Assembly: GCF_036188265.1 (NCBI RefSeq)
Contig: NZ_CP108093.1
Coordinates: 1,488,001-1,552,000, forward strand
Length of the DNA: 64,000 bases
Direction of reading: 5' to 3'
Source of the DNA: Streptomyces sp. NBC_00247
Lineage (GTDB): Bacteria; Actinomycetota; Actinomycetes; Streptomycetales; Streptomycetaceae
Below the pieces are notes generated by a model. That model searched no databases and was not told where the DNA came from. It saw nothing but the letters and a program-made list of their open reading frames with translations. Both the position numbers and the translations under genes were made by a program. Positions within the stretch are counted from its first letter, which is position 1. Each line of letters opens with the position of its first letter. This document shows positions 1-12,800 of this stretch, in pieces.

Positions 1-487
<487 letters not shown>

Positions 488-540
488 TCCGTTTGATCAG
501 CCTAGATGAACTTCATGAAACGCCGCAATACGGACACCGC

Positions 541-1278
541 CTACGGGGCTACCCGTCCGTTTTTGTTGAAGGCGGCATGAGTGAGGGGCATGAGACGCGC
601 CCAGTGCTCCTCCATCTGCTCGCCGACCATCTCGATCTCGCGCTGCGGGAAGGACGGGACGGTCGCGAGTTCGTGCTGGGTGCGCAGCCCGAGGAAGTGC
701 ATCAGCGAGCGTGCGTTGCAGGTGGCGTACATCGACGAGAAGAGTCCGACGGGCAGGACGGCCCGGGCCACCTCACGGGCGACTCCGGCGGCGAGCATCT
801 CCTGGTAGGCGTCGTACGCCTGGCGGTACGAGTCCTCCATGGCGCGGGCCGTGAGGTCGGCCTGCGCCTCGGTGCCGTCGACGAACTCGTACTTGCCGGG
901 GCGGCCCTGCTGAACCAGCTTGCGGGACTCGCCGGGGACGTAGAAGACGGGCTGGAGCTCCCGGTAGCGGCCCGATTCCTCGTTGTACGACCAGCCGACC
1001 CGGTGTCGCATGAACTCGCGGAACACGAAGATCGGGGCGCTGATGAAGAACGTCATCGAGTTGTGCTCGAAAGGACTGCCGTGACGGTCGCGCATCAGAT
1101 AATTGATGAGACCCTTGGAACGCTCCGGGTCCTTGGTGACTTCCTCCAGCGACTGCTCCCCCGCGGTCGACACGCGGGCGGCGAACAGGACGTCTGCGTC
1201 GCCTGCGGCGTGTTTGACCAGTTCGACGGTGACATCACTGCGGAAACTGGGCTTCGCGGGCTCGGGGGTGTCGCTCAC
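541..1278 (-). CDS. thyX: Flavin-dependent thymidylate synthase ThyX
   Basis: Makes dTMP from dUMP using FAD, NADPH and methylene-tetrahydrofolate, in the cytoplasm. At 245 residues it has the normal family length. The signature begins at residues 91-93 (RHR) and runs through VGWSYNEES to GRY; the gap between RHR and the conserved Ser is eight residues rather than the textbook seven. The C-terminal SLMHFLGLRTQ segment, part of the dUMP/FAD site, is intact. The ATG at 1278 is followed by a short disordered extension before the conserved core. A hairpin at 450-487 follows the gene and dapA lies downstream on the same strand. Identity is very secure; whether a thyA exists elsewhere cannot be judged. 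Confidence 0.96.
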   Translation of the reverse strand: MSDTPEPAKPSFRSDVTVELVKHAAGDADVLFAARVSTAGEQSLEEVTKDPERSKGLINYLMRDRHGSPFEHNSMTFFISAPIFVFREFMRHRVGWSYNEESGRYRELQPVFYVPGESRKLVQQGRPGKYEFVDGTEAQADLTARAMEDSYRQAYDAYQEMLAAGVAREVARAVLPVGLFSSMYATCNARSLMHFLGLRTQHELATVPSFPQREIEMVGEQMEEHWARLMPLTHAAFNKNGRVAP

Positions 1279-1452
1279 CGGCGGGGTCCTTCCAATTGCT
1301 TCGCTCGGGCGGCGTCCACTCTACGGGGCCGCGTGCCGGGCTCGCTCCGGGGAAAACTCCGAACGGTCCGGCGAAAAGGGGCACCGATCCGGCGTTCCGC
1401 GCGTCTGACACTGCAGCAGCACCTCCACCACAGCTCTAAGGAGATTTTCCTC

Positions 1453-1692
1453 ATGTTCCGCCGGCGTGAATCCGTCCCGTTCTCGTTCGTAGCCGAGGCC
1501 GAGCGGTTCCGCAGCAATGTCACTCCGCCGCCCCGGGAACGCGCCAGCGTCTCCGAGCTGGCGGGCCGCTCCCTCGTGGGGCTCGTCGTGGTCGCGGGTC
1601 TGGTGGGCTCGCTCCTCTTCGGGCTGCCCGCCCTCGACCCCGACCAGGCACCCGCACATCACCAGAAGTCCGAAGCGGCCCAGGATCGCTGA
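1453..1692 (+). CDS. Small single-span membrane protein
   Basis: A 79-residue protein divergent from thyX. The ATG at 1453 has a good ribosome binding site (AAGGAG at 1438-1443). Residues 1-34 are charged and polar. A hydrophobic helix (roughly residues 37-58, with VGLVVVAGLVGSLLFG) should span the membrane, and a short His/Lys-rich polar tail follows. I do not recognise a named family; from memory, small proteins of this type sit beside thyX in other Streptomyces. No function can be assigned. Confidence 0.7.
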   Translation: MFRRRESVPFSFVAEAERFRSNVTPPPRERASVSELAGRSLVGLVVVAGLVGSLLFGLPALDPDQAPAHHQKSEAAQDR

Positions 1693-1786
1693 CTCGTACG
1701 GCCCCCTGGGGTGGTCGCAGCGGAAGGCCGTCGGTAGCCTCACCGGGCACAGCAATAACGAGCGTGCTTGTGAGTGAGGATCAGTC

Positions 1787-2335
1787 GTGCCCCTGCCCTT
1801 CCTGACGGCCGACCGCGCGTTCGACGCGGGTGCGGAGGACGTCGCGCTGCCGTTCGACGATCACGACAGCTGGCGGCGGCCCTACCGTCCCGGACCCTGG
1901 CGGGTCTCGGCGGCGGCGGGACTGCTGCTGCTGGCGTCGTTCGTCCTGTTCGCGGCGATGATCATCGGTCTGGCCGGTGAGCCCTCGGGCGCACTGCTCT
2001 GCATGACGCTCGCCGCGGTGGTGATCGCCTGCGCGCTGCGGCTGCTGCGCGTCGGCGCGTGGGTGAGCCGGCACGGCGTACGCCGGGTCGGCTTCTTCCG
2101 CACCACCACGGTGGCGTGGAGCCGGACCGGGACGGTCCGTACGGTCCAGCAGCCGGTGAAATGGCTCGGTTTCCCCCGGACCGTTCAGGGACAGGCCCTG
2201 GTCGTGGACCGTCGTGGCGCCGGCTCACTGCCGCCGCTGATGACGGACCACGACGCGGACTTCCTGTCCCGGTCCGAGGCGTTCGACCGGGCCACCGACG
2301 CCGTCGAGGCGTGGGCGGCCGAGTACCGGCGCTGA
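1787..2335 (+). CDS. Membrane protein with C-terminal PH-like domain
   Basis: A 182-residue protein starting at a GTG preceded by GTGAGGA. A polar N-terminus (residues 1-37) is followed by two hydrophobic helices (about 40-61 and 67-87). A soluble C-terminal part follows, with the pattern of bacterial PH-domain proteins: the GVRRVGFFRTTTVAWS strand region leads to a long terminal helix ending EAWAAEYRR. The PH-type domain probably lies on the cytoplasmic side. Function is unknown. It converges on the TPR gene at 2414, sharing a terminator hairpin. Confidence 0.75.
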   Translation: MPLPFLTADRAFDAGAEDVALPFDDHDSWRRPYRPGPWRVSAAAGLLLLASFVLFAAMIIGLAGEPSGALLCMTLAAVVIACALRLLRVGAWVSRHGVRRVGFFRTTTVAWSRTGTVRTVQQPVKWLGFPRTVQGQALVVDRRGAGSLPPLMTDHDADFLSRSEAFDRATDAVEAWAAEYRR

Positions 2336-2398
2336 CGCGCCGCTTCCCGTCCGCCGCGTTCGAGGCGGTCCTGCCCCACCCCCGGTGATCCGGGGTCG

Positions 2399-2433
2399 AC
2401 AAGCCGGTACGGCCTAGGCCCGTACCGGCTTGT
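2399..2433. terminator. Bidirectional terminator overlapping a stop codon
   Basis: A 14-bp perfect stem (2399-2412 with 2420-2433, arms ACAAGCCGGTACGG and complement) has a 7-base loop. It sits between convergent genes. The stop codon and last sense codons of the minus-strand TPR gene lie inside the hairpin, so the same bases serve coding and termination. Confidence 0.8.
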
Positions 2434-2866
2434 TCGCGTGCAGGGCGATGGCGCGCTGCATCGCCTTGCGTGCCCTGGGCGTGTCGCGGGCGTCCTGGTA
2501 GGCGACGGCCAGCCGGAACCAGCAGCGCCAGTCGTCCGGGGTGTCCTCGGTCTCCTCCCGGCGGCGGGCGAAGACCGCGTCGGCGGAGTCCCGGTCGATA
2601 CGGCCCGACGGGGTGCGGACGAGCTCGTCGACCGGGAGTCCGCCCTCGGCCTCCAGCTCCGCGGCGAGCGCGTTGGCCCTGGTCACGAACTGGGTGTTCT
2701 TCCAGAGGAACCAGACGCCGATCACCGGCAGGATGAGCACCGCCACCCCGAAGGTGACCGTGATCAGGGTGCCGTGCCGGATGAGGAGCACACCCCGGCT
2801 GCCGGCCAGGACGAAGTAGAAGACCAGCACGGCGGCGGTGACGAGGTACGAGATCTTTGCGCGCAT
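2414..2866 (-). CDS. Membrane-anchored TPR-like protein
   Basis: A 150-residue protein with two hydrophobic segments near the N-terminus (about residues 7-29 and 36-55). A helical cytoplasmic part follows, ending in a tetratricopeptide-like pair: DDWRCWFRLAVAYQDARDTP, then RARKAMQRAIAL. TPR units usually bind partner proteins; the partner here is unknown. The gene ends inside the terminator at 2399-2433 and starts 11 bases past the dapB stop, so it is probably transcribed with dapB. I do not recognise a named gene. Confidence 0.75.
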   Translation of the reverse strand: MRAKISYLVTAAVLVFYFVLAGSRGVLLIRHGTLITVTFGVAVLILPVIGVWFLWKNTQFVTRANALAAELEAEGGLPVDELVRTPSGRIDRDSADAVFARRREETEDTPDDWRCWFRLAVAYQDARDTPRARKAMQRAIALHANKPVRA

Positions 2867-2877
2867 GGCGGGGACCG

Positions 2878-5071
<2,194 letters not shown>

Positions 5072-5075
<4 letters not shown>

Positions 5076-7282
5076 TTGGAGGCGTCGTCCTTCTCGTCTT
5101 CTTCACCCTCGACGACCGGGATCAGGGAGAGCTTGCCGCGGGAGTCGATCTCGGCGATCTCGACCTGGACCTTGGAGCCGACGCCGAGCACGTCCTCGAC
5201 GTTCTCCACGCGCTTGCCACCGGCGAGCTTGCGGATCTGCGAGATGTGCAGCAGGCCGTCCTTGCCGGGCATGAGGGAGACGAAGGCACCGAAGGTGGTG
5301 GTCTTGACGACCGTACCCAGGTAGCGCTCGCCGACCTCCGGCATGGTCGGGTTGGCGATGGCGTTGATCGTGGCGCGGGCGGCCTCGGCCTGCGAGCCCT
5401 GCTGGGCACCGATGTAGATGGTGCCGTCGTCCTCGATCGTGATGTCGGCGCCGGTGTCCTCCTGGATCTGGTTGATCATCTTGCCCTTGGGGCCGATGAC
5501 CTCACCGATCTTGTCCACCGGGATCTTGACGGTGATGATCCGCGGGGCGTTCGGGGACATCTCGTCCGGGACGTCGATGGCCTCGTTCATGACGTCCAGG
5601 ATGTGCAGACGCGCGTCACGGGCCTGCTTCAGCGCGGCGGCCAGGACCGAGGCGGGGATGCCGTCGAGCTTGGTGTCGAGCTGGAGCGCGGTCACGAACT
5701 GCTTGGTGCCGGCGACCTTGAAGTCCATGTCGCCGAAGGCGTCCTCCGCACCGAGGATGTCGGTGAGGGCGACGTAGTGGGTCTTGCCGTCGATCTCCTG
5801 GGAGATGAGGCCCATGGCGATACCGGCGACGGCGGCCTTGAGGGGCACACCGGCGTTCAGCAGCGACATGGTCGAGGCGCAGACCGAGCCCATCGACGTG
5901 GAGCCGTTGGAGCCCAGCGCCTCGGAGACCTGGCGGATCGCGTAGGGGAACTCCTCGCGCGACGGCAGGACCGGGACGATGGCGCGCTCGGCGAGGGCGC
6001 CGTGGCCGATCTCGCGGCGCTTGGGCGAGCCCACGCGGCCGGTCTCGCCGACCGAGTACGGCGGGAAGTTGTAGTTGTGCATGTAGCGCTTGCGGGTCAC
6101 CGGGGAAAGGGTGTCCAGCTGCTGCTCCATCCGGAGCATGTTGAGGGTGGTGACGCCCAGGATCTGGGTCTCGCCACGCTCGAACAGCGCCGAGCCGTGC
6201 ACGCGCGGGATGGCCTCGACCTCGGCGGCGAGCGTACGGATGTCCGTGACGCCGCGGCCGTCGATGCGGACCTTGTCCTTGATGACGCGCTCGCGGACCA
6301 GCTTCTTGGTCAGCGCGCGGTAGGCGCCGGAGATCTCCTTCTCGCGGCCCTCGAAGGCCGGGAGGAGCTTCTCGGCCGCGATGTCCTTGATGCGGTCGAG
6401 CTCGGCCTCGCGGTCCTGCTTGCCGGCGATGGTGAGCGCCTTGGCGAGCTCGGTGGAGACGGCCTTGGTGAGGGCCTCCAGGACGTCGTCCTGGTAGTCC
6501 AGGAAGACCGGGAAGTCGCCGACCGGCTTGGCGGCCTTGGCGGCCAGCTCGGACTGCGCCTTGCAGAGGGCCTTGATGAAGGGCTTCGCGGCCTCCAGAC
6601 CGGCTGCCACGACCTCCTCGGTGGGGGCCTCGGCGCCGTCCTTGACGAGCTGGACGGTCTTCTCGGTGGCCTCGGCCTCGACCATCATGATCGCGACGTC
6701 GCCGTCCTCCAGGACACGGCCCGCGACGACCATGTCGAAGACGGCGTCCTCGAGCTCGGTGTGCGTCGGGAACGCGACCCACTGGCCCTTGATCAGGGCG
6801 ACGCGGGTGGCGCCGATGGGACCGGAGAAGGGCAGGCCCGCCAGGATCGTGGAAGCCGAGGCGGCGTTGATCGCGACCACGTCGTACAGGTGGTCGGGGT
6901 TGAGCGCCATGATCGTCTCGACGATCTGGATCTCGTTGCGCAGGCCCTTCTTGAAGGAGGGGCGCAGCGGCCGGTCGATCAGACGGCAGGTGAGGATCGC
7001 GTCCTCGGAGGGGCGTCCCTCGCGGCGGAAGAAGGAGCCGGGGATCTTGCCGGCGGCGTACTGCCGCTCCTCGACGTCCACCGTGAGGGGGAAGAAGTCG
7101 AGCTGGTCCTTGGGCCGCTTGGAAGCGGTGGTGGCCGACAGCACCATGGTGTCGTCGTCCAGGTACGCGACGGCGGAGCCGGCGGCCTGCTTGGCCAGGC
7201 GGCCCGTCTCGAAGCGGATGGTGCGGGTGCCGAAGGTGCCGTTGTCGATCACGGCTTCGGCGTAGTGGGTCTCGTTCTCCAC
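5072..7282 (-). CDS. pnp: Polyribonucleotide nucleotidyltransferase (PNPase)
   Basis: A phosphorolytic 3'-to-5' exoribonuclease that also adds 3' tails. Streptomyces PNPase has additionally been described as a guanosine pentaphosphate synthetase. The domains are in order: RNase PH 1 (about residues 15-150), the helical domain (about 155-240), RNase PH 2 (about 340-555), KH (about 590-650, GPKGK loop) and S1 (about 665-730). I chose the GTG at 7282 (736 residues) because GGAG lies nine bases upstream and the protein then begins ENETHYAE, as I recall for Streptomyces PNPase. An upstream in-frame ATG at 7297 lacks a good site. The leader holds a long stem-loop. The stop overlaps the M16 protease start. 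Confidence 0.97.
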
Positions 7283-7344
7283 TAGTGATTTCTCCATACT
7301 CGTCGTCTTTCGTCCTCGCGCCCGTGTGGCGGGGGACGGTGCGT

Positions 7345-7449
7345 GGAGAAGCGCACCTGGTGTGCGGGCCGGTCTTCGATCGAAGCCCCCGGGCGTTCTT
7401 TCCCGGGTGCCACTACCGAGGACCGGCGGCTGCGGGAGTGCGCTTCTCC
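7345..7449 (-). promoter_or_regulatory. Long stem-loop in the rpsO-pnp spacer, probable RNase III target
   Basis: A perfect 12-bp inverted repeat (7345-7356 with 7438-7449, arm GGAGAAGCGCAC) encloses a second 7-bp pair (7368-7374 with 7421-7427) and short palindromes around 7374-7385 and 7388-7407. Together they give a folded structure of about 105 bases just upstream of pnp. In S. coelicolor, RNase III is known to cleave a rpsO-pnp intergenic hairpin; the match to that site is inferred from position. Confidence 0.6.
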
Positions 7450-7467
7450 TCGTGTCGTTCAGTTGTG

Positions 7468-7494
7468 CCGCACCGCGTCGTTGAGACGGTGCGG
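7468..7494 (-). other. Second small hairpin in the rpsO-pnp spacer
   Basis: An 8-bp perfect stem (CCGCACCG at 7468-7475 with its complement at 7487-7494) and an 11-base loop. It lies between the rpsO terminator and the long pnp leader stem. It may be part of the same processing region; its role is unknown. Confidence 0.4.
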
Positions 7495-7547
7495 TGGTGC
7501 GTACGTCCAGATTACTGAGGTTGCCCCCGGTAGCGCACGTACGGCAA

Positions 7548-7582
7548 AGGGAGCGGTCCCCGGGAAGTGGGCACCGCTCCCT
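7548..7582 (-). terminator. Terminator or attenuator after rpsO
   Basis: A 10-bp perfect stem (AGGGAGCGGT at 7548-7557 with its complement at 7573-7582), beginning 13 bases past the rpsO stop. Read-through would carry transcription into pnp, so it probably acts as a partial terminator. Confidence 0.7.
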
Positions 7583-7594
7583 CTCACAGCGTGC

Positions 7595-7885
7595 TTACTT
7601 GGCGCCGCCGGCCGCACCGCGGCGGATGCCGAGGCGGTCGACGAGGGCGCGGAAGCGCTGGATGTCCTTCTTGGCCAGGTACTGCAGGAGGCGGCGACGC
7701 TGGCCGACCAGGATCAGCAGGCCACGACGGGAGTGGTGGTCGTGCTTGTGCGTCTTGAGGTGCTCCGTCAGGTCCGAGATCCGGCGGGAGAGCATGGCGA
7801 CCTGAACCTCGGGGGAACCGGTGTCACCCTCCTTCTGGGCGAACTCGGACATGATCTGCTTCTTCGTAGCGGCGTCGAGCGGCAC
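7595..7885 (-). CDS. rpsO: 30S ribosomal protein S15
   Basis: Binds 16S rRNA early in small-subunit assembly. The 96-residue length and the S15 signature are typical: the segment [12 protein letters not shown] and the [19 protein letters not shown] motif with the HKxDxxSRRGL pattern. It begins at an ATG and is followed by a terminator hairpin and then pnp, the usual rpsO-pnp order. Autogenous control by S15 is known in other bacteria but not visible here. Identity is secure. Confidence 0.98.
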   Translation of the reverse strand: MPLDAATKKQIMSEFAQKEGDTGSPEVQVAMLSRRISDLTEHLKTHKHDHHSRRGLLILVGQRRRLLQYLAKKDIQRFRALVDRLGIRRGAAGGAK

Positions 7886-8102
7886 GCGTACTCCTCTTGG
7901 TGTTCGATGCGCCCACGAGTGCCCCTGGTCTGGATCTCAGGGGAGCTTCCGTGACTCGGAGGCGAAGGTCCGATGGGCGCTGCCCCCAGAAAGGAACCGG
8001 GGACGCGTACACAAACGGCCACCGCACAGACTACCAGCCGCCGCGCAGCGCCCTTCCCGGCCGTCCTCGCGCGCGGGCGCGGCACCCCTCGGGGCGGGGG
8101 AA

Positions 8103-9611
8103 TCAGCTGGTGAGGGACCGGATCGAGGTGTAGACGCCGAAGACCGCGAGGCAGAGCGGCAGGAGCGTGAGCAGGACGAAGGCCTCGGCGATCTCCAGGA
8201 AGCGGCCCCAGAAGGGGGTGACCCCCTTGCGGGGGACGATGAGCCCTATGGCAGTGATCACCGCGGCGGTCGCGGCCACGGCCGCGGTGAGCCAGATCGT
8301 ACGGATGTCGAGCGCCGCGGTGTCGCCGCGCAGGGCGTCGATCATGATGCCCGTCGGGGGGCGCAGGCAGAGGCCGAGGCCGAGGAGCACCAGGGCGCCG
8401 AGGCCCGCGGCCAGCGCGCAGGCGACCTGGGCGGTGTAGCGGAAGAGGTGGGCCCGCATCAGCATGGCGCAGCCGGTGGCCAGCGCCAGCAGCTGTCCGA
8501 AGACGTCCGCCGAGAACCCGAGGACGGCCGCGCCGGCGACCGCCACCATGGCGCAGCCGCCGGCCAGGCCGAGGAGCAGTTCGTGGCCGCGCCGGGCCTG
8601 CGCGGCGATCCTGACCGCGTCGACCGGCCCCTGGGGGGCCTGCTCGGCCGTTCCGTAGTCGCCGCTGGTGGTGCGGGGCGGCTCGAAGCCGATGGGGAGG
8701 CGGGCGAAACGGGTGGAGAGGGCCGGCAGGAATCCGAGCGCCCCGACCGAGAGCGGGGCGCAGACGGCCGCGGTCTCGGTGGGCTCCAGGTCGGTGAGGA
8801 TCGCGGCGAAGGTCACCAGTACGCCGACGGCCGAGGCGAAGACGAAGGCGACGAAGGGGCCGTCGCCGGTGGGGGCGACGATCACCAGGATCACCGAGAC
8901 GACGAGGACGGCGACGCAGGCCAGCAGGAACTGGAGGCGGCCGATCCCCTCCCCGGCGTCCAGCGGCAGCAGGCCGGACCCGGCGACCGCCCCGTTGACG
9001 AGGGCGCCTGTGCCGAGGGCGACGGCCGAGCCCCGGTCCTCGTACACCCGGGCGCGCACTCCGGCGACGGCGAGCAGCAGGACGGCGGCGACCGCGGCGA
9101 TGACACCGGGGAGGCCGTGCATGTCGTGCAGCGGGTCGGCGGTCCACAGGACGAAGCCGAGGAGGGCGAGGAGCACCGAGCCGCCGAAGAGGCCCGAGCC
9201 GCGCATCAGGGCGTCGCCCCAGAGGGTGCGGTCACGGGCCACCGCGGACGCGACGGCGTCGGAGACGTCGTCGAACACGGCGGGCGGCAGCGATTCGGAG
9301 AACGGGCGGAGCGAGAGCAGCTCGCCGTCGAGGATGCGCTGGGCGGCGAGGGTGCGTCCGCTGTCGAGCACGGTGCCGTCGCGGCGTACGAGGTGGTAGC
9401 CGACGGGCGCTCCCTCTGCGGGACTCTGCCCGGAGAGGCGGAGGACCTCGGGGTAGAGGTCGGCGAGGGGGACGTCCTCGGGCAGGGCGACGTCGACGCG
9501 GCTGTCGGGCGCGACGACGGTCACCCTGCAGAATCCGGTTCCGTTGCCGGCCGGAACCCCGGGGCCGGTTCGGCCGGGTCCGGTGGTCGCCGCTCGGGCC
9601 GTCGTGGTCAC
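8103..9611 (-). CDS. eccD: Type VII secretion channel protein EccD
   Basis: The integral membrane core of the Esx secretion machine, thought to line the central pore. It has 502 residues. The N-terminal cytoplasmic part (about residues 26-105) has a ubiquitin-like/YukD pattern (FCRVTVVAPDSRVDVALPED and following). It is succeeded by about eleven hydrophobic helices from residue 140 to the end. The GTG start at 9611 has a strong GGGGGAG site. It is divergent from eccC across a 263-base spacer, so the two core components are probably co-regulated. No adjacent partner gene is on its strand; it ends about 217 bases before rpsO. Confidence 0.92.
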   Translation of the reverse strand: MTTTARAATTGPGRTGPGVPAGNGTGFCRVTVVAPDSRVDVALPEDVPLADLYPEVLRLSGQSPAEGAPVGYHLVRRDGTVLDSGRTLAAQRILDGELLSLRPFSESLPPAVFDDVSDAVASAVARDRTLWGDALMRGSGLFGGSVLLALLGFVLWTADPLHDMHGLPGVIAAVAAVLLLAVAGVRARVYEDRGSAVALGTGALVNGAVAGSGLLPLDAGEGIGRLQFLLACVAVLVVSVILVIVAPTGDGPFVAFVFASAVGVLVTFAAILTDLEPTETAAVCAPLSVGALGFLPALSTRFARLPIGFEPPRTTSGDYGTAEQAPQGPVDAVRIAAQARRGHELLLGLAGGCAMVAVAGAAVLGFSADVFGQLLALATGCAMLMRAHLFRYTAQVACALAAGLGALVLLGLGLCLRPPTGIMIDALRGDTAALDIRTIWLTAAVAATAAVITAIGLIVPRKGVTPFWGRFLEIAEAFVLLTLLPLCLAVFGVYTSIRSLTS

Positions 9612-9874
9612 CTGTCGCTCCCCCTCATTGCCATCCGCCTCCGCCGGGAGCCTTCTCCCGGCCGAGACCTCGTCGCCGTGTCTCTCCGCGTGCCCTCGCA
9701 GCCCGTCCCGAATGCCCGGTTTTTTGGCGGTAGTTCGCGGGTGCGTACACGCGTCGCGCTACCCTACCGCTCTCCGCCCGGCCGCTCCGTCAGTAGGATC
9801 TTTGCCCGGGCGGAGCCCGTCGCCACGGGGGCGTCGAGAGGAACAGATCTGTCCGGCAAGGGAATTGGTGAGCC
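9612..9874. promoter_or_regulatory. Divergent eccD/eccC promoter region
   Basis: The spacer should carry promoters for both genes. Candidate -10 boxes are TAGGGT on the minus strand (9761-9766) and TAGGAT on the plus strand (9794-9799). A CTGACG box at 9788-9793 on the minus strand could act as a -35, but its spacing (21 bases) is long. The assignment is tentative. Confidence 0.35.
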
Positions 9875-12800
9875 GTGAGCCACATCGTCGTCAAGCGCCC
9901 TCCGCGCGCGCTGCCCTCCGAAGTGCCGGATGCGGAGGTGCAGTTGCAATCTCCTCCGGAGCTGCCGCGTGGGCAGCAGGAGGGCGCGATGATGCAGTTG
10001 CTGCCGATGCTCGGCATGGGCGGGTCGGTGGTCTTCTTCTTCATGACGCCGAACCCGATCATGCGGATCATGGGCATGGTGATGATCGCGTCGACGGTCG
10101 CCATGGCGATCTCGATGCTGGTCCGTCACCGGCGCGGCACGCAGGGGCAGCTCGCCGACATGCGGCGCGACTACCTGAAGTACCTGACGCAGACCCGCCG
10201 CGAGGTGCTGCGCACGGCACGCCTCCAGCGGGACGCCCAGTTCTATCTGCACCCGTCCCCCGAGCAGCTGTGGGCGCTGGTCGCCGAGGGCAGCAGGGTC
10301 TGGGAGCGCCGGGTCGCCGACGTCGACTTCGGGCAGGTCCGCATCGGCCTGGGCATCCAGGAGCTGGCCACGCCGCTCGTTCCGCCGCAGACCGCGCCGG
10401 TGGACGAGCTGGAGCCGCTGACCGCCGGGGCGATGCAGCAGTTCCTCCACACCCACTCGTCGCTGGACGGGCTGCCGATGGCCGTCTCGCTCCGCGCCTT
10501 CTACCACGTGACGGTCAGCGGTGACGCGGACTCCGTGCGCTCCTCGGCCCGCGCGCTGATCGGTTCGCTCGCCTCGCTGCACTCCCCCGAGGACCTGGTC
10601 GTGGCGATCGCGGCGGACCGGCAGTCGTCGCCGCACTGGGAGTGGGCGAAGTGGCTCCCGCACGTCCAGCTGCCCGGCTCCACGGACGGGGCGGGCAGCC
10701 GTCGGCTCATCTCGACGAGCTGCTCCGAGCTGGAGGAGCTGCTCGGGAGCCGTCTCGGCGGCCGCCCCCGCTTCCAGGCCGGCGGGCAGCCGTTGATGGA
10801 CCAGCCGCACATCGTGGTGGTGCTCGACGGGGAGTCGGTTCCGCCGATGTCGGTGCTGGCCTCCCCGGAGGGCGTGCAGGGTGTCACCGTCATCGAGGTC
10901 GTACCGGGTGAGGTGACCGGTGCCCGCGGCGGGCTGTCCGTGGTGGTCCATCCGCAGACGCTCCAGCTGGAGTCGGGCCACGGGCTGGTCTACGAGGGCC
11001 TGCCGGATCTGCTGAGTTACGAGGCCGCGGAGGCGCTGGCCCGCCAGCTGGCCCCGCTGAACGTGGCGGCCGGCGGGGACGACGACGAACCGCTGCTGGC
11101 CAACCTGGAGTTCACCGATCTGCTGAATCTCGGGGACGCCTCCTCGGTGGACGTCTCCCGGACCTGGCGTCCCCGCTCGCAGGCGGAGCGGCTGCGCGTC
11201 CCGATCGGTGTCGGCGAGGACGGCACCCCGGTCATGCTCGACCTCAAGGAGGCCGCGCAGGAGGGCATGGGCCCGCACGGCCTGTGCGTGGGCGCGACGG
11301 GTTCCGGCAAGTCGGAGCTGCTGCGCACGCTGGTGCTGGGGCTCGCCGTCACGCATTCGTCGGAGACGCTGAACTTCGTCCTCGCCGACTTCAAGGGCGG
11401 TGCCACCTTCGCGGGCATGGCGCAGATGCCGCACGTCGCCGCCGTGATCACCAACCTCGCGGACGATCTGACGCTGGTGGACCGCATGGGCGACTCCATC
11501 CGCGGTGAGCTGAACCGGCGCCAGGAGATGCTCCGCGACGCCGGCAACTACGCCAACATCCACGACTACGAGAAGGCGCGCGCCGCGGGTGCCCCGCTGC
11601 TGCCGATCCCCTCGCTGGTGCTGGTGATCGACGAGTTCAGCGAACTGCTCACCGCGAAGCCGGACTTCATCGAGATGTTCGTGCAGATCGGCCGTATCGG
11701 CCGTTCGCTCGGCGTGCACCTGCTGCTGGCCTCGCAGCGCCTGGAGGAGGGCCGGCTGCGCGGGCTGGAGACGTACCTGTCGTACCGGATCGGTCTGCGG
11801 ACCTTCTCCGCGGGCGAGTCCCGCGCGGCGCTCGGTGTGCCGGACGCCTACCACCTGCCGAACGTGCCGGGTTCCGGCTACCTGAAGTACGGCACCGACG
11901 AGATGGTCCGGTTCAAGGCGGCGTACGTCTCCGGGGTCTACCGCACGGGCGCGGAGCGGGCGTCGATGCCCGGCGGGCCGCTACCGGTGGACCGCCGGCC
12001 GGTCGCTTTCACGGCGGCGCCGGTTCCGGTGCGCTACGTGGAGCCGGCGCAGCGGCTGGACGTGCCGGAGGCCCGCAAGTCCGAGGACGACGCGCTCGCG
12101 GACACCGTGCTGGACGTGATCGTGCGCCGGCTGGAGGGGCGCGGCGCCTCGGCACACCAGGTGTGGCTGCCGCCGCTGGACAATCCGCCCTCGCTGGACG
12201 AGCTGCTGCCCGGCCTCGCGCCGGTGCAGGGACGCGGCCTGACCCAGCCGGGGTTCGAGGGCGCGGGGCGCCTGGTCGTCCCGCTCGGCGTGGTCGACAA
12301 GCCGTTCGAGCAGCGCCGCGACACGCTGTACCGGGACTTCTCCGGTGCCGCCGGGCACATGCAGATCACCGGTGGTCCGCAGTCGGGCAAGTCGACGCTG
12401 CTCCGGACCCTCGTCGCGGGCTTCGCGCTCACCCACACCCCGCACGAGGTGCAGTTCTACGGACTGGACTTCGGCGGCGGCGGTCTGGCGTCGGTCAGCG
12501 GTCTCCCGCACGTCGGCGGGGTCGCGTCGCGTCTGGACCCCGAGCGGGTGCGGCGTACGGTCTCCGAGGTGTACGGCATCCTGACCCGGCGTGAGGAGTA
12601 CTTCCGCAGCGCGGGGATCGACTCGATCGCCACCTTCCGCAGGATGCGCGAGCGCGGCCAGGTGTCCGTGGAGGACCAGCCGTGGGGCGACGTCTTCCTG
12701 ATCATCGACGGCTGGGGCAACTTCCGTACCGACTACGAGGGCCTGGAGCCGGCCGTCCTCGACATCGCGGGACGCGGTCTCGGGTACGGCATCCACCTGG

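Noticed and set aside
5246..7285. Long plus-strand open frame opposite pnp (similar frames occur opposite infB, the NTPase fusion and the ParA-like gene)
   Set aside because: High GC removes stop codons from antisense frames; codon bias, conserved motifs and ribosome sites all support the minus-strand genes instead.
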